Shown: one piece after another, positions 27,467-36,683 of the stretch | Layout of the letters: every line of letters begins with the position of its first letter | How positions within the stretch are numbered: position 1 is the first letter of the stretch | NCBI RefSeq assembly: GCF_027912515.1 | Contig: NZ_CP115464.1 | Location: 3,635,501-3,699,500, forward strand | DNA: 64,000 nt | Reading direction: 5' to 3' | Origin: Brevundimonas sp. NIBR10 | Lineage (GTDB): Bacteria > Pseudomonadota > Alphaproteobacteria > Caulobacterales > Caulobacteraceae | Program-made: the position numbers and the translations under genes | The notes under the pieces: model-generated | The model's input: only the letters and a program-made list of their open reading frames with translations | Database searches by the model: none | Told to the model about the DNA's origin: nothing

Positions 27467-29401
27467 CTAGAACTCTTCCCACTGCTCCACCTTGGGAACC
27501 GTGTTGCCGGCCAGGACAAGGTGAGGGCGGGTCGGGCGGGGGGCGTCAGGGTTCACGCCTTGCTCGATACGTTTCAGAGCCGCGTGGACCGGATTGGGAC
27601 CGCGAACAGAATCGTTGCCTGCGCCGCCGATCTGGAAGCGCTTCATGAGGGTGCCCAGGTTCAGCGACTCGCGCGTGAGATTGTGGCTTGCCGCAGTCGT
27701 CTGTTCGACCATGGCCGCATTCTGCTGGGTGACCTGGTCCATCTCGTTGATGGCGTTGTTGATCTCGCTGAGACCCGTAGCCTGCTCTTTCGAAGCCTGG
27801 GCCATCGCCTGGACCAGCCCATCGATCTGGGCGAACTGTGCGACGACGTCCGACAGGGCTTCACCCACTTTGGCGACGAGACCGACACCGCTCTTGACGC
27901 TGTCGGATGACTCAGCGACCAGCGCCTTGATCTCCCTGGCCGCTTCTGCGGACCTTTGAGCGAGGGCCCGGACTTCCTGTGCCACCACGGCGAAGCCGCG
28001 CCCGGCCTCCCCCGCCCGCGCGGCCTCGACACCCGCGTTCAGGGCCAGAAGGTTGGTCTGGAAGGCGATTTCGTCGATGACACCGATGATCTGGCCGATC
28101 TCGCGTGACGAGTTGTCGATCCGCTTCATGGCGTCCACCGCCTGGCTTGCCGCGAGACTGGTGGAGTCCACGGTCTGCCTGCCCTGGGAAACTGCGACCT
28201 GGGTATCAGCGGCGTTAGTCGCGGTCTGGCGCATCGTCGCGGTGACCTCGTCCAGAGCGGCTGCGGTCTGCTCCAGGCCGGCGGCCTGGCGCTCCGTCCG
28301 GCGCGACAGGTCGTCGGCGGCGGACGAAATCTCGTGCGCGCCGCCCTCCACGGCACTGGCACCTTCGATCACGAGGGACAGGGTTTCCTCAAGGGCACGA
28401 AGGGAGTTGTTGAAGTTGAGGCGAAGCTTCTCGAACTCGGGGGGAAAGCTGACCTCAATACGATGGCTGAGATCGCCGGAAGCCAGACCTTTCAGACCCG
28501 CGTCGAGGGCTGCCACGACGCGATCGCGACTGGCGGCTTCGGCAGCGATCTCTGCGGCGCGGCGCTCGGTTTCCGACAGATTGCGGGCATCATTCTCCTG
28601 CTGTAGCAAACGGGCGGCGCGGCGTTCCAGAACCGCTTCACGGAACACCCCGACGGAGCGGGCCATATCGCCGATTTCGTCCTGGCGACCTTGATGCGGC
28701 ACATCCTTCTCATAGTCGCCGTCAGCCAGCTGACCCATGTAGGACGTCATTCTGATGATCGGCGTCACGACCTTGGCCCGAAGCATCAACAGGCCGCCAA
28801 TGACGACCGCGAGCATGAACAGCGATGCTGCGGCGACGAGCGCGAAGATGATCTGTGTCGAGCGGTCGGCGACGGCGACGACGCCCTCGGCGGACTCCGT
28901 GGCCTGGCGGGACAGTTCATCGATGATCAGACGATGTGCGCTGTAGACCTCGGTGAGGGCGGCGATCGCGGCATGAATCCCGGCAGGGTCACCGGCGGCG
29001 AGCGCTGGCAGGTATTGTTGATCGACAATGCCCCAGAATTTCGTCACCTCGACATCCGAGCGATCCAGGTTGGCGCGGATTTCGGGCGATAGCTCGGTCG
29101 TCCGCCAGAAGGCATCGCGCGCCTCGTAGTCCGTGCGAAGCTGTTTCAGCGCTCTGGCCAGCGCATCGGCATTGTCTGGCTCCTCCGCACCGCGGTGGGC
29201 GACCAGCATCGACTCAACAAGATAGAGAGGCGGCGGCAGAATATCCGCGAGCAGCACATTGGCCTCGGCCTGTCGCTGTGACAGCGGACCCCCGACCCGC
29301 AACCGCAGAAGCGAGAGCACCGACGTCCCCGTCGCGAGTGTGAAGGCAAGCACCAATGCCACCGCAAAGAGCCGAAGGGCCCATGAAATTCGAATTGCCA
29401 T
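27467..29401 (-). CDS. Methyl-accepting chemotaxis protein
   Basis: A 644-residue membrane chemoreceptor. A first transmembrane helix (about residues 7-30) and a second (about 190-215) flank a periplasmic four-helix-type sensor. HAMP-like segments follow, then the methyl-accepting domain with the conserved tip [22 protein letters not shown]. The protein ends in QWEEF, a pentapeptide of the type that tethers CheR/CheB. ATG 29401 follows AAGGGGAGA; the longer frame to 29506 lacks support. No other che genes are nearby. The ligand is unknown. Confidence 0.95.
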   Translation of the reverse strand: MAIRISWALRLFAVALVLAFTLATGTSVLSLLRLRVGGPLSQRQAEANVLLADILPPPLYLVESMLVAHRGAEEPDNADALARALKQLRTDYEARDAFWRTTELSPEIRANLDRSDVEVTKFWGIVDQQYLPALAAGDPAGIHAAIAALTEVYSAHRLIIDELSRQATESAEGVVAVADRSTQIIFALVAAASLFMLAVVIGGLLMLRAKVVTPIIRMTSYMGQLADGDYEKDVPHQGRQDEIGDMARSVGVFREAVLERRAARLLQQENDARNLSETERRAAEIAAEAASRDRVVAALDAGLKGLASGDLSHRIEVSFPPEFEKLRLNFNNSLRALEETLSLVIEGASAVEGGAHEISSAADDLSRRTERQAAGLEQTAAALDEVTATMRQTATNAADTQVAVSQGRQTVDSTSLAASQAVDAMKRIDNSSREIGQIIGVIDEIAFQTNLLALNAGVEAARAGEAGRGFAVVAQEVRALAQRSAEAAREIKALVAESSDSVKSGVGLVAKVGEALSDVVAQFAQIDGLVQAMAQASKEQATGLSEINNAINEMDQVTQQNAAMVEQTTAASHNLTRESLNLGTLMKRFQIGGAGNDSVRGPNPVHAALKRIEQGVNPDAPRPTRPHLVLAGNTVPKVEQWEEF

Positions 29402-29826
29402 ATGTTGAAGTCTCCCCTTGGAAGGAAAAGCGTCGACGACGGTTAAAAAATCAAGAACATCGTTTTTCGGCACTCCAGATTTCTCTTTTACTTGAGATGG
29501 TTGCACGATTTCCGGCAGGTTTCAGCCTAGCGTTGCGGGCGTGTTCGGCCCTGACGCTGCAATCGATTTCGTGAATGCACTGCTTGCGAGAATCTCAGCC
29601 TCGGACTGACCGGACATATTGCCCGTCCGGACTTTGTGAAGGTCGGTCGTTGCCCGGCCCTGCCATGCCCTTCCGGGTCGGTTTCGAGACCCATGGTCAC
29701 GGTCGGATCCAGTCTTGGGCCGCTATGGATTCCGAACTGGCCGAACTCCGATTGACGTAGCGGCGAAGCTTGTGGATTACAGAACCGTAATCACTGCACG
29801 GCCGCGTCGGGGGACGCCCGCTTCTC
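29402..29826. other. Divergent intergenic region, AT-richer
   Basis: A 425-bp stretch without a gene between the divergent chemoreceptor and AspH-like genes. It is distinctly more AT-rich near 29430-29510 (TTAAAAAATCAAG, TTTCTCTTTTAC), as expected for promoters. The inverted repeat at 29775-29792 is listed separately. Confidence 0.6.
29775..29792. promoter_or_regulatory. Inverted repeat GATTAC-N6-GTAATC
   Basis: A perfect 6-bp-arm palindrome 34 bp before the AspH-like start codon. Position and symmetry suit a dimeric repressor or activator site. No cognate regulator is identified. Confidence 0.45.
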
Positions 29827-30996
29827 ATGGTCGATCCGACATCCGGACAATCGGCGTTGCTGCGGCGCGCGGGCGAGGCTCTGGCGCGTCTGGACGCGGC
29901 CGGTGCGCTTCAACTGATCGATCAGGCCGATGCTTACGGCGTGACCCACAACGGGATCCTGAACCGGTCGGTGGCGATGCGGCTGCAGGGGGATTTCCAC
30001 GGGTCGCTGGTGCAGATCGACCGCGCCTTGGCGATCCAGCCCTATGACTTCATCGCCCTGCTGGCCAAGGGGGCGTTGCTGGAGAAGATCGGCCAGAGCC
30101 GGGCGGCCATTCCCGTCTATCGGAATGCCCTGAAGATCGCCCCGCCGCGCGATCGATGCCCCCCTGCCCTGCTGGCCCAGATCGACTATGCCTCGACCCT
30201 GATCCAGCGCGAGGCCGAAAGCCTGCGGGACCATATGCGGGCCGAGGTCGAGGCCTTGAGGGCGAGCGTCGACCCCGCGATCCTGGAGAGGTTCGACGAG
30301 GGACTGGAGATCTATGCGGGACTGAAACCGGCACCGAAACAGGAGCCGCTGCTGCTCAACTACCCGCGCCTGCCGGCCATCCCCTTCTATGATCGGGCGT
30401 TGTTTCCCTGGCTGGAAACGCTGGAGGCGGCGACGCCGATGATCCAGGGCGAACTGGAGGCCCTGATCGCGGAGGGGATGGAAGGGTTCGCCCCCTATAT
30501 CGCCTATCCGCCCGAGGTTCCGGTCAACCAGTGGGGCGAGCTGAACCATTCGGACAAGTGGTCGTCGCTGTTCCTCTACAAGGACGGTGAACGTCAGCAG
30601 GCCGTCTGCGACCGCTGCCCGGGGACGGCGGCCCTGCTGGACAGTCTGCCGATGGCGGACCAGCCGGGGTTCGCGCCCACGGCGGTGTTCTCGGCCCTGC
30701 AACCCCACACCCACATACCGCCGCATACGGGGTCGGCCAACGTTCGGCTGCTGTGCCACCTGCCTCTGATCCTGCCGGGGCCGGCGCGGTTCCGGGTCGG
30801 CAATACGACACGCGACTGGAAGATGGGCCAGGCCTGGGTGTTCGACGACACCATCGAGCACGAGGCGTGGAACGACGCGGATCAGCTGCGGGTCATCCTG
30901 ATCTTCGACATCTGGAACCCCTTCCTGGCCGAGGGCGAGAAGGCGATGATCACGGCGATGATGCAGGCCCAGCGCAGGTTCATGACCGGCGGCTGA
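29827..30996 (+). CDS. TPR-containing aspartyl/asparaginyl beta-hydroxylase family protein
   Basis: A 389-residue soluble protein. The N-terminal part (about 5-110) is helical with TPR-like repeats (ALARLDAAGALQLIDQADAYG; GSLVQIDRALAIQPYDFIALLAKGALL). The C-terminal part (about 185-370) is the AspH-type Fe(II)/2-oxoglutarate dioxygenase domain: HTHIPPHTG with His300, NVRLLCHLPL, and FDDTIEHEAWN with His345, then Arg355 in QLRVILIFD as a probable cosubstrate ligand. This family hydroxylates Asp/Asn side chains; the substrate is unknown. No signal peptide. Confidence 0.9.
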   Translation: MVDPTSGQSALLRRAGEALARLDAAGALQLIDQADAYGVTHNGILNRSVAMRLQGDFHGSLVQIDRALAIQPYDFIALLAKGALLEKIGQSRAAIPVYRNALKIAPPRDRCPPALLAQIDYASTLIQREAESLRDHMRAEVEALRASVDPAILERFDEGLEIYAGLKPAPKQEPLLLNYPRLPAIPFYDRALFPWLETLEAATPMIQGELEALIAEGMEGFAPYIAYPPEVPVNQWGELNHSDKWSSLFLYKDGERQQAVCDRCPGTAALLDSLPMADQPGFAPTAVFSALQPHTHIPPHTGSANVRLLCHLPLILPGPARFRVGNTTRDWKMGQAWVFDDTIEHEAWNDADQLRVILIFDIWNPFLAEGEKAMITAMMQAQRRFMTGG

Positions 30997-31005
30997 GACT
31001 CCGCT

Positions 31006-31452
31006 TCAGTCCGCCGGAGGCTGGAAGGCGACGATCAGTCGGGCCAGGTCGGGTTCGTGGACAGAGGCGGCGGCCTCGTCACGGGTCATCCAGCGCCGCT
31101 CGCGCTCAGTGGATTCCGGCCAGACTCCAAGCTGGATCAGCACCTTCAGCGGATAGACGGCGACGACGCACAACCGATCCTGTCCGTTCTTCAGCCGTTT
31201 GGCGTAGCGAAAGACGCCAACGGCCGTGGTCGTGATCGCCCCCTGAACGCCGGCCTCCTCCATCGCTTCGACGGCGGCGGCCTCGGGGTCGGTCTTTCCG
31301 GCCATCCGCCCGCCCTTGGGAATGACCCAGCGCCGCGTCTCGCGCGAGGTGATCATCAGGAATTCGACATCGCGCGCGCCGGCCCTCCAGGGCAGGGCAG
31401 CGACCTGACGCGTCTCCGACCGGCCCGAGCGCGGTGCCCCGGCGTCGGTCAT
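31006..31452 (-). CDS. NUDIX hydrolase (diphosphoinositol-polyphosphate phosphohydrolase-like)
   Basis: A 148-residue NUDIX protein. The box reads PKGGRMAGKTDPEAAAVEAMEEAGV: the catalytic EE pair is intact, while the first Glu and the Arg of the textbook consensus are replaced, as in the alphaproteobacterial DIPP-like branch. It probably hydrolyses a nucleoside or inositol diphosphate linkage; the substrate is unknown. Convergent with the AspH-like gene. Confidence 0.88.
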   Translation of the reverse strand: MTDAGAPRSGRSETRQVAALPWRAGARDVEFLMITSRETRRWVIPKGGRMAGKTDPEAAAVEAMEEAGVQGAITTTAVGVFRYAKRLKNGQDRLCVVAVYPLKVLIQLGVWPESTERERRWMTRDEAAASVHEPDLARLIVAFQPPAD

Positions 31453-31555
31453 CGGAAGACTGCAAGGGCGGCAGGGAACATGGAAGGGCGCTCACGCAGA
31501 GCGAACGCTCCGTCTGCGGATGATCATGCACCGTCCGCGCCCCGCTCGCCAAGGC

Positions 31556-31990
31556 TCAGACGGCCGATTGGCGCCGATCGAATGCGGCCTGGGCCGTCGC
31601 GACCGCCGGCATCCGCGCCTCGGCCCAGTCGATCATGGGCTGGAGCGCCTCGACCAGCGTCGCCCCCAGCGGCGTCACGGCATAGGTGACCGATACCGGA
31701 ACGGCGGCCTCGACCGTGCGCGTCACCAGTCCGTCCCGCTCCATCTGGCGCAAGGTCTGGCTCAGCATCTTCTGCGACACGCCCTCGACGCGCCGTTTCA
31801 GGGCGTTGAAGCGCATCGGTCGGGCCTGCAGTGTGGTCAGCAGCAGGACCGTCCATTTGTCCGCGATCCGGTCCAGCAACAGCCGCGTCGGACAGTTCCG
31901 AGCATAGACGTCGCCACTCCAGCCCGGCTCGCCCGGCGCGGGCCAGGTTTCCTTCGGGTGACCAGATGAGGTTTCGGTGCCTTCTTGCAT
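31556..31990 (-). CDS. HxlR family transcriptional regulator
   Basis: A 144-residue winged-helix regulator. The HxlR signature is clear: NCPTRLLLDRIADKWTVLLLTTL with the conserved Cys, then RFNALKRRVEGVSQKMLSQTLRQMERDGLV and a VTYAVTPLG wing. HxlR proteins often sense electrophiles or redox stress through that Cys. It is divergent from the NAD(P)-binding reductase with 56 bp between, so it probably controls that gene and itself. Confidence 0.94.
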   Translation of the reverse strand: MQEGTETSSGHPKETWPAPGEPGWSGDVYARNCPTRLLLDRIADKWTVLLLTTLQARPMRFNALKRRVEGVSQKMLSQTLRQMERDGLVTRTVEAAVPVSVTYAVTPLGATLVEALQPMIDWAEARMPAVATAQAAFDRRQSAV

Positions 31991-32046
31991 AACCGATTTC
32001 CATATCGCACCTGGTCACCATTGGAAACTACCATAGGAACCATCCC
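31991..32046. promoter_or_regulatory. Shared divergent promoter of hxlR-like and reductase genes
   Basis: The 56 bp between the two start codons must hold both promoters. It contains a TGGTCACCATTGG segment and a TACCATAGG segment, a near repeat of ACCAT that could be half-sites for the HxlR dimer. The site itself is not proven. Confidence 0.45.
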
Positions 32047-32655
32047 ATGAAGATCGCAGTCCTCGGCGCCAGCGGTCGCGCCGGATCGGAAATCACCCGC
32101 GAACTGGCCGCGCGCGGTCACGCCGTCACCGCCATCGCCCGCAAGCGGGAGGCGATCCCGACTGTTGCGGGCGTCACGGTCGTTCAGGGCGACGCCTCCG
32201 ATCCCGTCGCGCTCGCCGCCCTGATCAAGGGGTCGGACGTGGTCGTCAGCGCCCTGCATTTCGACATCCCCGCCGCCAGCCTGCTGTCGGCCCTGAAGTC
32301 CGCCGGCGTGCCTCGCCTGCTGGTCACCGGCGGCGCCGCCAGCCTGGAGATCGCGCCGGGCGTCCGCCTGATCCACACGCCCGAGTTCCCGGAGGAATGG
32401 AAGGTCTTCGCCCAGGGCGGCATCACCTTCCTGGATGCGCTGAAGGCCGAGACCGAGATCGACTGGACCTTCTTCTCACCGGCCGCCGTCATCGAGGAAA
32501 CGCCCCGCCTCGGCCGCTTCCGGCTGGGGACCGATCAGTTGGTCGTGGACGACAAGGGCGAGAGCCGGATCGGCTTTTCCGACTATGCCATCGCCATGGC
32601 CAACGAGGTCGAACAGCATCGCTTCAGCCGACGAAGGTTCACGGCCGCTTACTGA
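32047..32655 (+). CDS. NAD(P)-binding oxidoreductase (atypical SDR, NmrA-like)
   Basis: A 202-residue Rossmann-fold protein. MKIAVLGASGRAGSEITREL carries the GASGRAG dinucleotide-binding loop; LVTGGAASLEI and DWTFFSPAAVIEE are typical of the YwnB/Rv-type family of flavin- or NADP-binding reductases. With the divergent HxlR gene it forms a common redox-responsive pair. The substrate is unknown. Confidence 0.88.
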   Translation: MKIAVLGASGRAGSEITRELAARGHAVTAIARKREAIPTVAGVTVVQGDASDPVALAALIKGSDVVVSALHFDIPAASLLSALKSAGVPRLLVTGGAASLEIAPGVRLIHTPEFPEEWKVFAQGGITFLDALKAETEIDWTFFSPAAVIEETPRLGRFRLGTDQLVVDDKGESRIGFSDYAIAMANEVEQHRFSRRRFTAAY

Positions 32656-32682
32656 GTCTGAGTTCCGGCACCTGCCCGCGGG

Positions 32683-33256
32683 TCAGTTTGACTTTCGCGA
32701 CGCGGGCGCGGGGGCAGCGTTTTCGGAGCCATAGGGAGACGCAGCGATTGCTGCGTCCATTTGCGCCCGCTCCTCGGCCGTGCAGCCAAGATCCTTGCAT
32801 ATTGAATCCGCCATGCCCTGCATCATCTCGGGCATCATCCCCACGACTACCTCGGTAATCCTGGGCGCGGCCGCATAGTTCTTGGTCATCATCGAACGAC
32901 CGATATCGCTCTCATAGAAGGCGACCAGCCCACTCAGCTCCTCCAGCGTGAAGATATCGGCGTAGATCGGTGCCATGGCGTCGAACAGCCGGGTCGACAT
33001 CTGGGCCGTAGCGGCTGCCGTAGCGCGACGCAGCGCGGCTTGCTGTTCGTCGCTCAGCCCCTCGGCCGGCGGCGTGAAGGCCACGGTCATCTGTCCCAGC
33101 ATCGCGCCCATCTGGTCGGACTGGATCGCAGCGATGAACCGACGCGACAGTTCGAGACGCACCGCGGCTTCGTCGCGCACTGGCTCGGCGCAGGCGCGCC
33201 ATCGGCCCCACGAGCACGGCGCTCATGATCAGAAGCGCGGCTAACAGTCGATTCAT
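32683..33256 (-). pseudogene. DUF2059 protein gene with an apparent frameshift after the signal peptide
   Basis: The main frame (32683 to about 33180) encodes a DUF2059 domain: FIAAIQSDQMGAMLGQM, then the FTLEELSGLVAFYESDIGRSMMTKN motif. A signal peptide, MNRLLAALLIMSAVLVGPMA, starts at ATG 33256 with proper hydrophobicity, but in another frame. Removing one base near 33193-33203 joins them as ...GPMA-ACAEPVRDEAAV, a sensible cleavage site. The gene is thus broken, or the sequence has a one-base error. A GTG at 33180 could start a leaderless form, without a clear ribosome site. Intact homologues are exported proteins of unknown role. Confidence 0.65.
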
Positions 33257-33315
33257 GTCGTCCCCCAAATTGAGACGACGACAATCCCGCATAACGGGTG
33301 GCGGGTAAAACGAAA

Positions 33316-33345
33316 ACGGCGGCGGAGAGTGCTCTCCGCCGCCGT
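33316..33345 (-). terminator. Terminator of secE-nusG-rplKA
   Basis: Hairpin ACGGCGGCGGAGAG/CTCTCCGCCGCCGT; on the minus strand it is followed by TTTCGTTTTA. It lies 46 bp past the rplA stop and separates rplKA from the downstream genes. Confidence 0.85.
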
Positions 33346-33390
33346 TCTCTTTGGTCTACCGTGCAGTCGCGGCCGGTGAGGCCGTTCCTC

Positions 33391-34077
33391 TTAAGCCAGC
33401 GAGGCCGGGTCGATCTTGAAGCCCGGTCCCATGGTCGAGGACAGGGTGATGCGCTTGACGTAGGTGCCCTTGGCACCGGCCGGCTTAGCGCGTTGCAGCG
33501 CGTCCACATAGGCCTTCACGTTGGCTTCGAGGGCTTCCTGGGTGAAGGAGACCTTGCCGATGCCGCCGTGGGCGATACCGGCCTTTTCGACGCGGAACTC
33601 GACCGCGCCGCCCTTGGCGTCCTTGACCGCTTGCGCGACGTTCGGGGTCACGGTGCCGACCTTGGGGTTCGGCATCAGGCCGCGCGGGCCCAGCACCTTA
33701 CCCAGACGACCGACCAGGGCCATCATGTCCGGGGACGCGATGACGCGGTCGAAGTCCATGAAGCCGCCGTTGATCTTTTCGTACAGATCCTCGGCGCCCA
33801 CGATGTCGGCGCCGGCGGCCAGGGCCTCGGCGGCCTTGGCGTCCTTGGCGAAGACGGCGACGCGGACGTCACGGCCGGTGCCGGACGGCAGGTTGACCAC
33901 GCCACGGACCTGCTGGTCGGCGTGACGGGGGTCGACGCCCAGGTTGACGGCGATCTCGATGGATTCGTCGAACTTGGCCTTGGCGTTGTCCTTGACCGAC
34001 TTGATGGCGTCCGAGAAGGCCATCAGGGCCAGGGTGTCGCCGGTGCGGGCCTTGTGAGCCTTGGTTTGCTTGGCCAT
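33391..34077 (-). CDS. rplA: 50S ribosomal protein L1
   Basis: Ribosomal L1-stalk protein and translational repressor of its own operon. The 228-residue product begins [14 protein letters not shown] and contains the [21 protein letters not shown] region and [19 protein letters not shown], both diagnostic. It starts 3 bp after rplK. Confidence 0.98.
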   Translation of the reverse strand: MAKQTKAHKARTGDTLALMAFSDAIKSVKDNAKAKFDESIEIAVNLGVDPRHADQQVRGVVNLPSGTGRDVRVAVFAKDAKAAEALAAGADIVGAEDLYEKINGGFMDFDRVIASPDMMALVGRLGKVLGPRGLMPNPKVGTVTPNVAQAVKDAKGGAVEFRVEKAGIAHGGIGKVSFTQEALEANVKAYVDALQRAKPAGAKGTYVKRITLSSTMGPGFKIDPASLA

Positions 34078-34080
34078 GGT

Positions 34081-34512
34081 TTAAGCCTCCACCACGTTCA
34101 GGCCCATGGCGCGAGCCGAGCCTTCGATGATCTTCGTCGCCGCTTCGAGGTCGTTGGCGTTGAGATCCTTCATCTTCTTTTCGGCGATCTCGCGCAGCTG
34201 GGTGCGGGTGATCTTGCCGGCGACTTCACGGCCCGGGAGCTTCGAAGCGGATTCGATGCCGGCGGCCTGCTTGATGTAGTGGGTCGCGGGCGGGGTCTTG
34301 GTGATGAAGGTGAAGCTCTTGTCCTGATAGACCGTGATGACGGTCGGCAGGGGGGTGCCCTTCACTTCCTTTTCGGTGCGCGCGTTGAACTCCTTGACGA
34401 AGCCCATGATGTTGACGCCGCGTTGACCCAGTGCGGGCCCGATCGGGGGGGAAGGCGTGGCGGAACCCGCCTTAACCTGCAGCTTGATATAGCCGAGGAT
34501 CTTCTTGGCCAT
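34081..34512 (-). CDS. rplK: 50S ribosomal protein L11
   Basis: Binds 23S rRNA at the GTPase-associated centre. The 143-residue product has the family start [44 protein letters not shown] and a C-terminal RNA-binding domain. Its upstream neighbour nusG is separated by 287 bp that hold a palindromic element. Confidence 0.98.
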   Translation of the reverse strand: MAKKILGYIKLQVKAGSATPSPPIGPALGQRGVNIMGFVKEFNARTEKEVKGTPLPTVITVYQDKSFTFITKTPPATHYIKQAAGIESASKLPGREVAGKITRTQLREIAEKKMKDLNANDLEAATKIIEGSARAMGLNVVEA

Positions 34513-34650
34513 TGGTCTCTCCTGTGAATGACCCCGAAGCTAATCGAGGCCGGTGAGCCGTGGTCGGGCATGGCTGCCTCCCACGGATTTGCCTGCGCCC
34601 GAGGGCGAAGGAGGCGCGCGTGTAGCAGAGGCGCGTATTCGAGGCAATGC

Positions 34651-34790
34651 GTTCTCCCTCCCCTCGGGGGAGGGTGGTCGAAGCGCAGCGGAGACCGGGT
34701 GGGAAGGGCAAGGCGATACAGCGCTGATTTGCCGAGCGCCCCCACCCGATCGCTTCGCGATCTGCCCTGCCCCGAGGGGGAGGGAAAAAC
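34651..34790. repeat. Palindromic interspersed element A
   Basis: Inverted arms (about 34651-34708 and 34739-34790) start and end in CTCCCTCCCCTCGGGG / CCCCGAGGGGGAGGG and each contain smaller palindromes such as GATCGC-TTC-GCGATC. It lies within the nusG-rplK gap of a ribosomal gene cluster. Confidence 0.8.
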
Positions 34791-34799
34791 CGTAGGGCC

Positions 34800-35372
34800 T
34801 TAAGCCGCGGCCTTCTCGACCTGGCTGTATTCCAGATCCACAGGCGTCGGACGGCCGAAGATGGACACGGCCACGCGCAGACGTGCGTTGTCCTCGTCGA
34901 CGCTTTCGACCTGGCCGTCGAAGCTGGCGAAGGGTCCGTCGATGACCTTGACGGTCTCGCCGATGTCGAAGCGTATGGTGGGCTTGGGACGTTCGACGCC
35001 CTCTTCCACGGCACCGATGATCGCCTGGACCTCACGTTCCGAGACCGGCAGGGGCTTGGTGCCGCCCGCCGCGCCCAGGAAGCCCGTGACCTTGGGGGTG
35101 TCCTTGACCAGGTGATAGGCCTCGTCGGTCATCTCCATCTTCACCAGCACATAGCCGGGGAAGAATTTGCGCTCGGAATTCACCTTGCGGCCGCGACGGA
35201 TCTCGATCACGTCCTCGGTCGGCACCAGGATTTCCGAGAAATGCTGGTCCAGGCCGCGCTGCTTGGCCTGGTCGGTGATGTGCTGGGCGACCTTCTTCTC
35301 GAAGTTCGAATAGGCGTGGACGATATACCACTTGTGCCGCGGGTTGGCGGTCTTGGGCGCTGCATCGGTCAT
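34800..35372 (-). CDS. nusG: Transcription termination/antitermination protein NusG
   Basis: RNA polymerase clamp-binding elongation factor that couples to Rho or the ribosome. From ATG 35372 the product has about 190 residues: the NGN domain (KWYIVHAYSNFEKKVAQHI, FFPGYVLVKMEMTDEAYHLV) and the C-terminal KOW domain (GETVKVIDGPFASFDGQV). The longer frame to 35426 overlaps secE. It follows secE on the same strand. Confidence 0.97.
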   Translation of the reverse strand: MTDAAPKTANPRHKWYIVHAYSNFEKKVAQHITDQAKQRGLDQHFSEILVPTEDVIEIRRGRKVNSERKFFPGYVLVKMEMTDEAYHLVKDTPKVTGFLGAAGGTKPLPVSEREVQAIIGAVEEGVERPKPTIRFDIGETVKVIDGPFASFDGQVESVDEDNARLRVAVSIFGRPTPVDLEYSQVEKAAA

Positions 35373-35389
35373 GCGCGGGTCCTTAGAAG

Positions 35390-35710
35390 TCAGCCGCCGA
35401 TCGCCAGCACGAGGCGCGAGCCCCACGCCAGGACGAAATCGACAATCCAGAAAAACAGGGTGGCGATCGCCACCATGATGAAGACCATCACCGAGGTGAT
35501 CCAGGTCTCCTTGCGGCTCGGCCAGACGATCTTGCGGCCCTCGGCGCGCACCTGGCTGAAGAACTGCGGGATCGAGGTCTTCTTCTTTGGCGGCGCAGCG
35601 GGATCGACGGTCACCGTCGTCTGGGCCGCAGGCACGGTCGCAGGGCCTCGACCGGGGCGGAAGCCGCGAACGGTGGGCTTTTGGCCGCCGGGAGTCTTGG
35701 CCTTGGCCAT
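35390..35710 (-). CDS. secE: Preprotein translocase subunit SecE
   Basis: Inner-membrane component of the SecYEG channel. The 106-residue product has a Pro/Ala-rich N-terminal extension, then the SecE core: FFSQVRAEGRKIVWPSRKETWITSVMVFIMVAIATLFFWIVD with one transmembrane helix. tRNA-Trp lies just upstream, the usual order. Confidence 0.95.
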   Translation of the reverse strand: MAKAKTPGGQKPTVRGFRPGRGPATVPAAQTTVTVDPAAPPKKKTSIPQFFSQVRAEGRKIVWPSRKETWITSVMVFIMVAIATLFFWIVDFVLAWGSRLVLAIGG

Positions 35711-35781
35711 GGGGGTCTCTTCAAACGATTATGCCTGCCGCCCCAGATGGGAAGTCCCACCATGAGGCGACAGGGGTAAAA

Positions 35782-35857
35782 TGGCAGGAGTTGGGGGATT
35801 CGAACCCACGACCCCCGGTTTTGGAGACCGGTGCTCTACCAGCTGAGCTAAACTCCT
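35782..35857 (-). tRNA. tRNA-Trp(CCA)
   Basis: Minus-strand cloverleaf: acceptor AGGAGTT/AACTCCT, D arm GCTCAGCTGGTAGAGC, anticodon loop TCTCCAAAA containing CCA (Trp), T loop TTCGAAT, encoded CCA. It precedes secE. Confidence 0.97.
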
Positions 35858-36090
35858 TCAGTCCTAAGCCGCTGAAGACTTCGACCGTTCGACCCTACTC
35901 CATTTCGGGAGTGTTTGCGATCAAGCTCCGGGGAGCCGTCGCGGGCCGCTGAACAGTTTCCGTTTTCAGGGATAGGGCGGGCCTTATGCCGAACAACGCC
36001 CCGCGTTTCAAGCGCCCATGTGGCCCGTCACGCCGCAGGGGCACCGAGGGTCATTGTTCATCGGCGTCGGGTTGGCCTATGGAAGTCGCC

Positions 36091-36567
36091 ATGAAGATCG
36101 CAGCCCTTCCCCTGTTCGCCCTCCTGTCGCTCGCCGCCGTCGCCGGTTGCAAGGGCGGGGGCGAGGCCTCGACCAAGTCCACGATGGAAAAGGACGGCGT
36201 CAAGGCCGTCGTCGAGATCAGCGATCCCTGGTGTCGGCCGACGCCGAACGGGGCCCAGGCGGGTGCCTGTTACCTGACCATCGAATCCAATGTCGCCAAT
36301 CGGGTCACCGGCGTGGCCACGCCTCTGGCCACCAACGCCATGATCCACGACATGACGATGGACGGTGGCATGATGAAGATGAGCGAGATGGCCGACGGCC
36401 TGCCGCTCACGCCGGACCAGGAGGTCAAGCTTGCCCCCGGCGGCAAGCATCTGATGCTCATGGGCCTGACCGCCCCCCTGACCGAGGGCACCGCCGTGCC
36501 CCTGACGCTGACTTTTTCGGCCACGCCCGCCATGACGGTCGAGGCCCCGGTGCGTCAGCCTGAATAG
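36091..36567 (+). CDS. Copper chaperone PCu(A)C family lipoprotein
   Basis: A 158-residue exported protein from ATG 36091. The signal ends with the lipobox AVAGC. The PCuAC pattern is present: MIHDMTMDGGMMKM and KLAPGGKHLMLMGL, which supply the His and Met ligands for Cu(I). Such periplasmic proteins feed copper to the Cu-A site of cytochrome oxidase. ATG 36079 would add four residues; a longer frame to 35986 is unlikely. Confidence 0.92.
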   Translation: MKIAALPLFALLSLAAVAGCKGGGEASTKSTMEKDGVKAVVEISDPWCRPTPNGAQAGACYLTIESNVANRVTGVATPLATNAMIHDMTMDGGMMKMSEMADGLPLTPDQEVKLAPGGKHLMLMGLTAPLTEGTAVPLTLTFSATPAMTVEAPVRQPE

Positions 36568-36683
36568 GCCGCTCGCCCGAACCGCACGCCAAGCCTGACA
36601 AACGGCGTCGAACCGTCTAAAGCCTCGCGCCTTCACGAGGCCCGCCGCGTCGCTCAACGACACGGTCACTCTCCAGGAATACC

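Noticed and set aside
31006..31452. Inactive NUDIX protein because of a degenerate box
   Set aside because: The changed positions match a known alphaproteobacterial branch and the catalytic Glu pair is intact.
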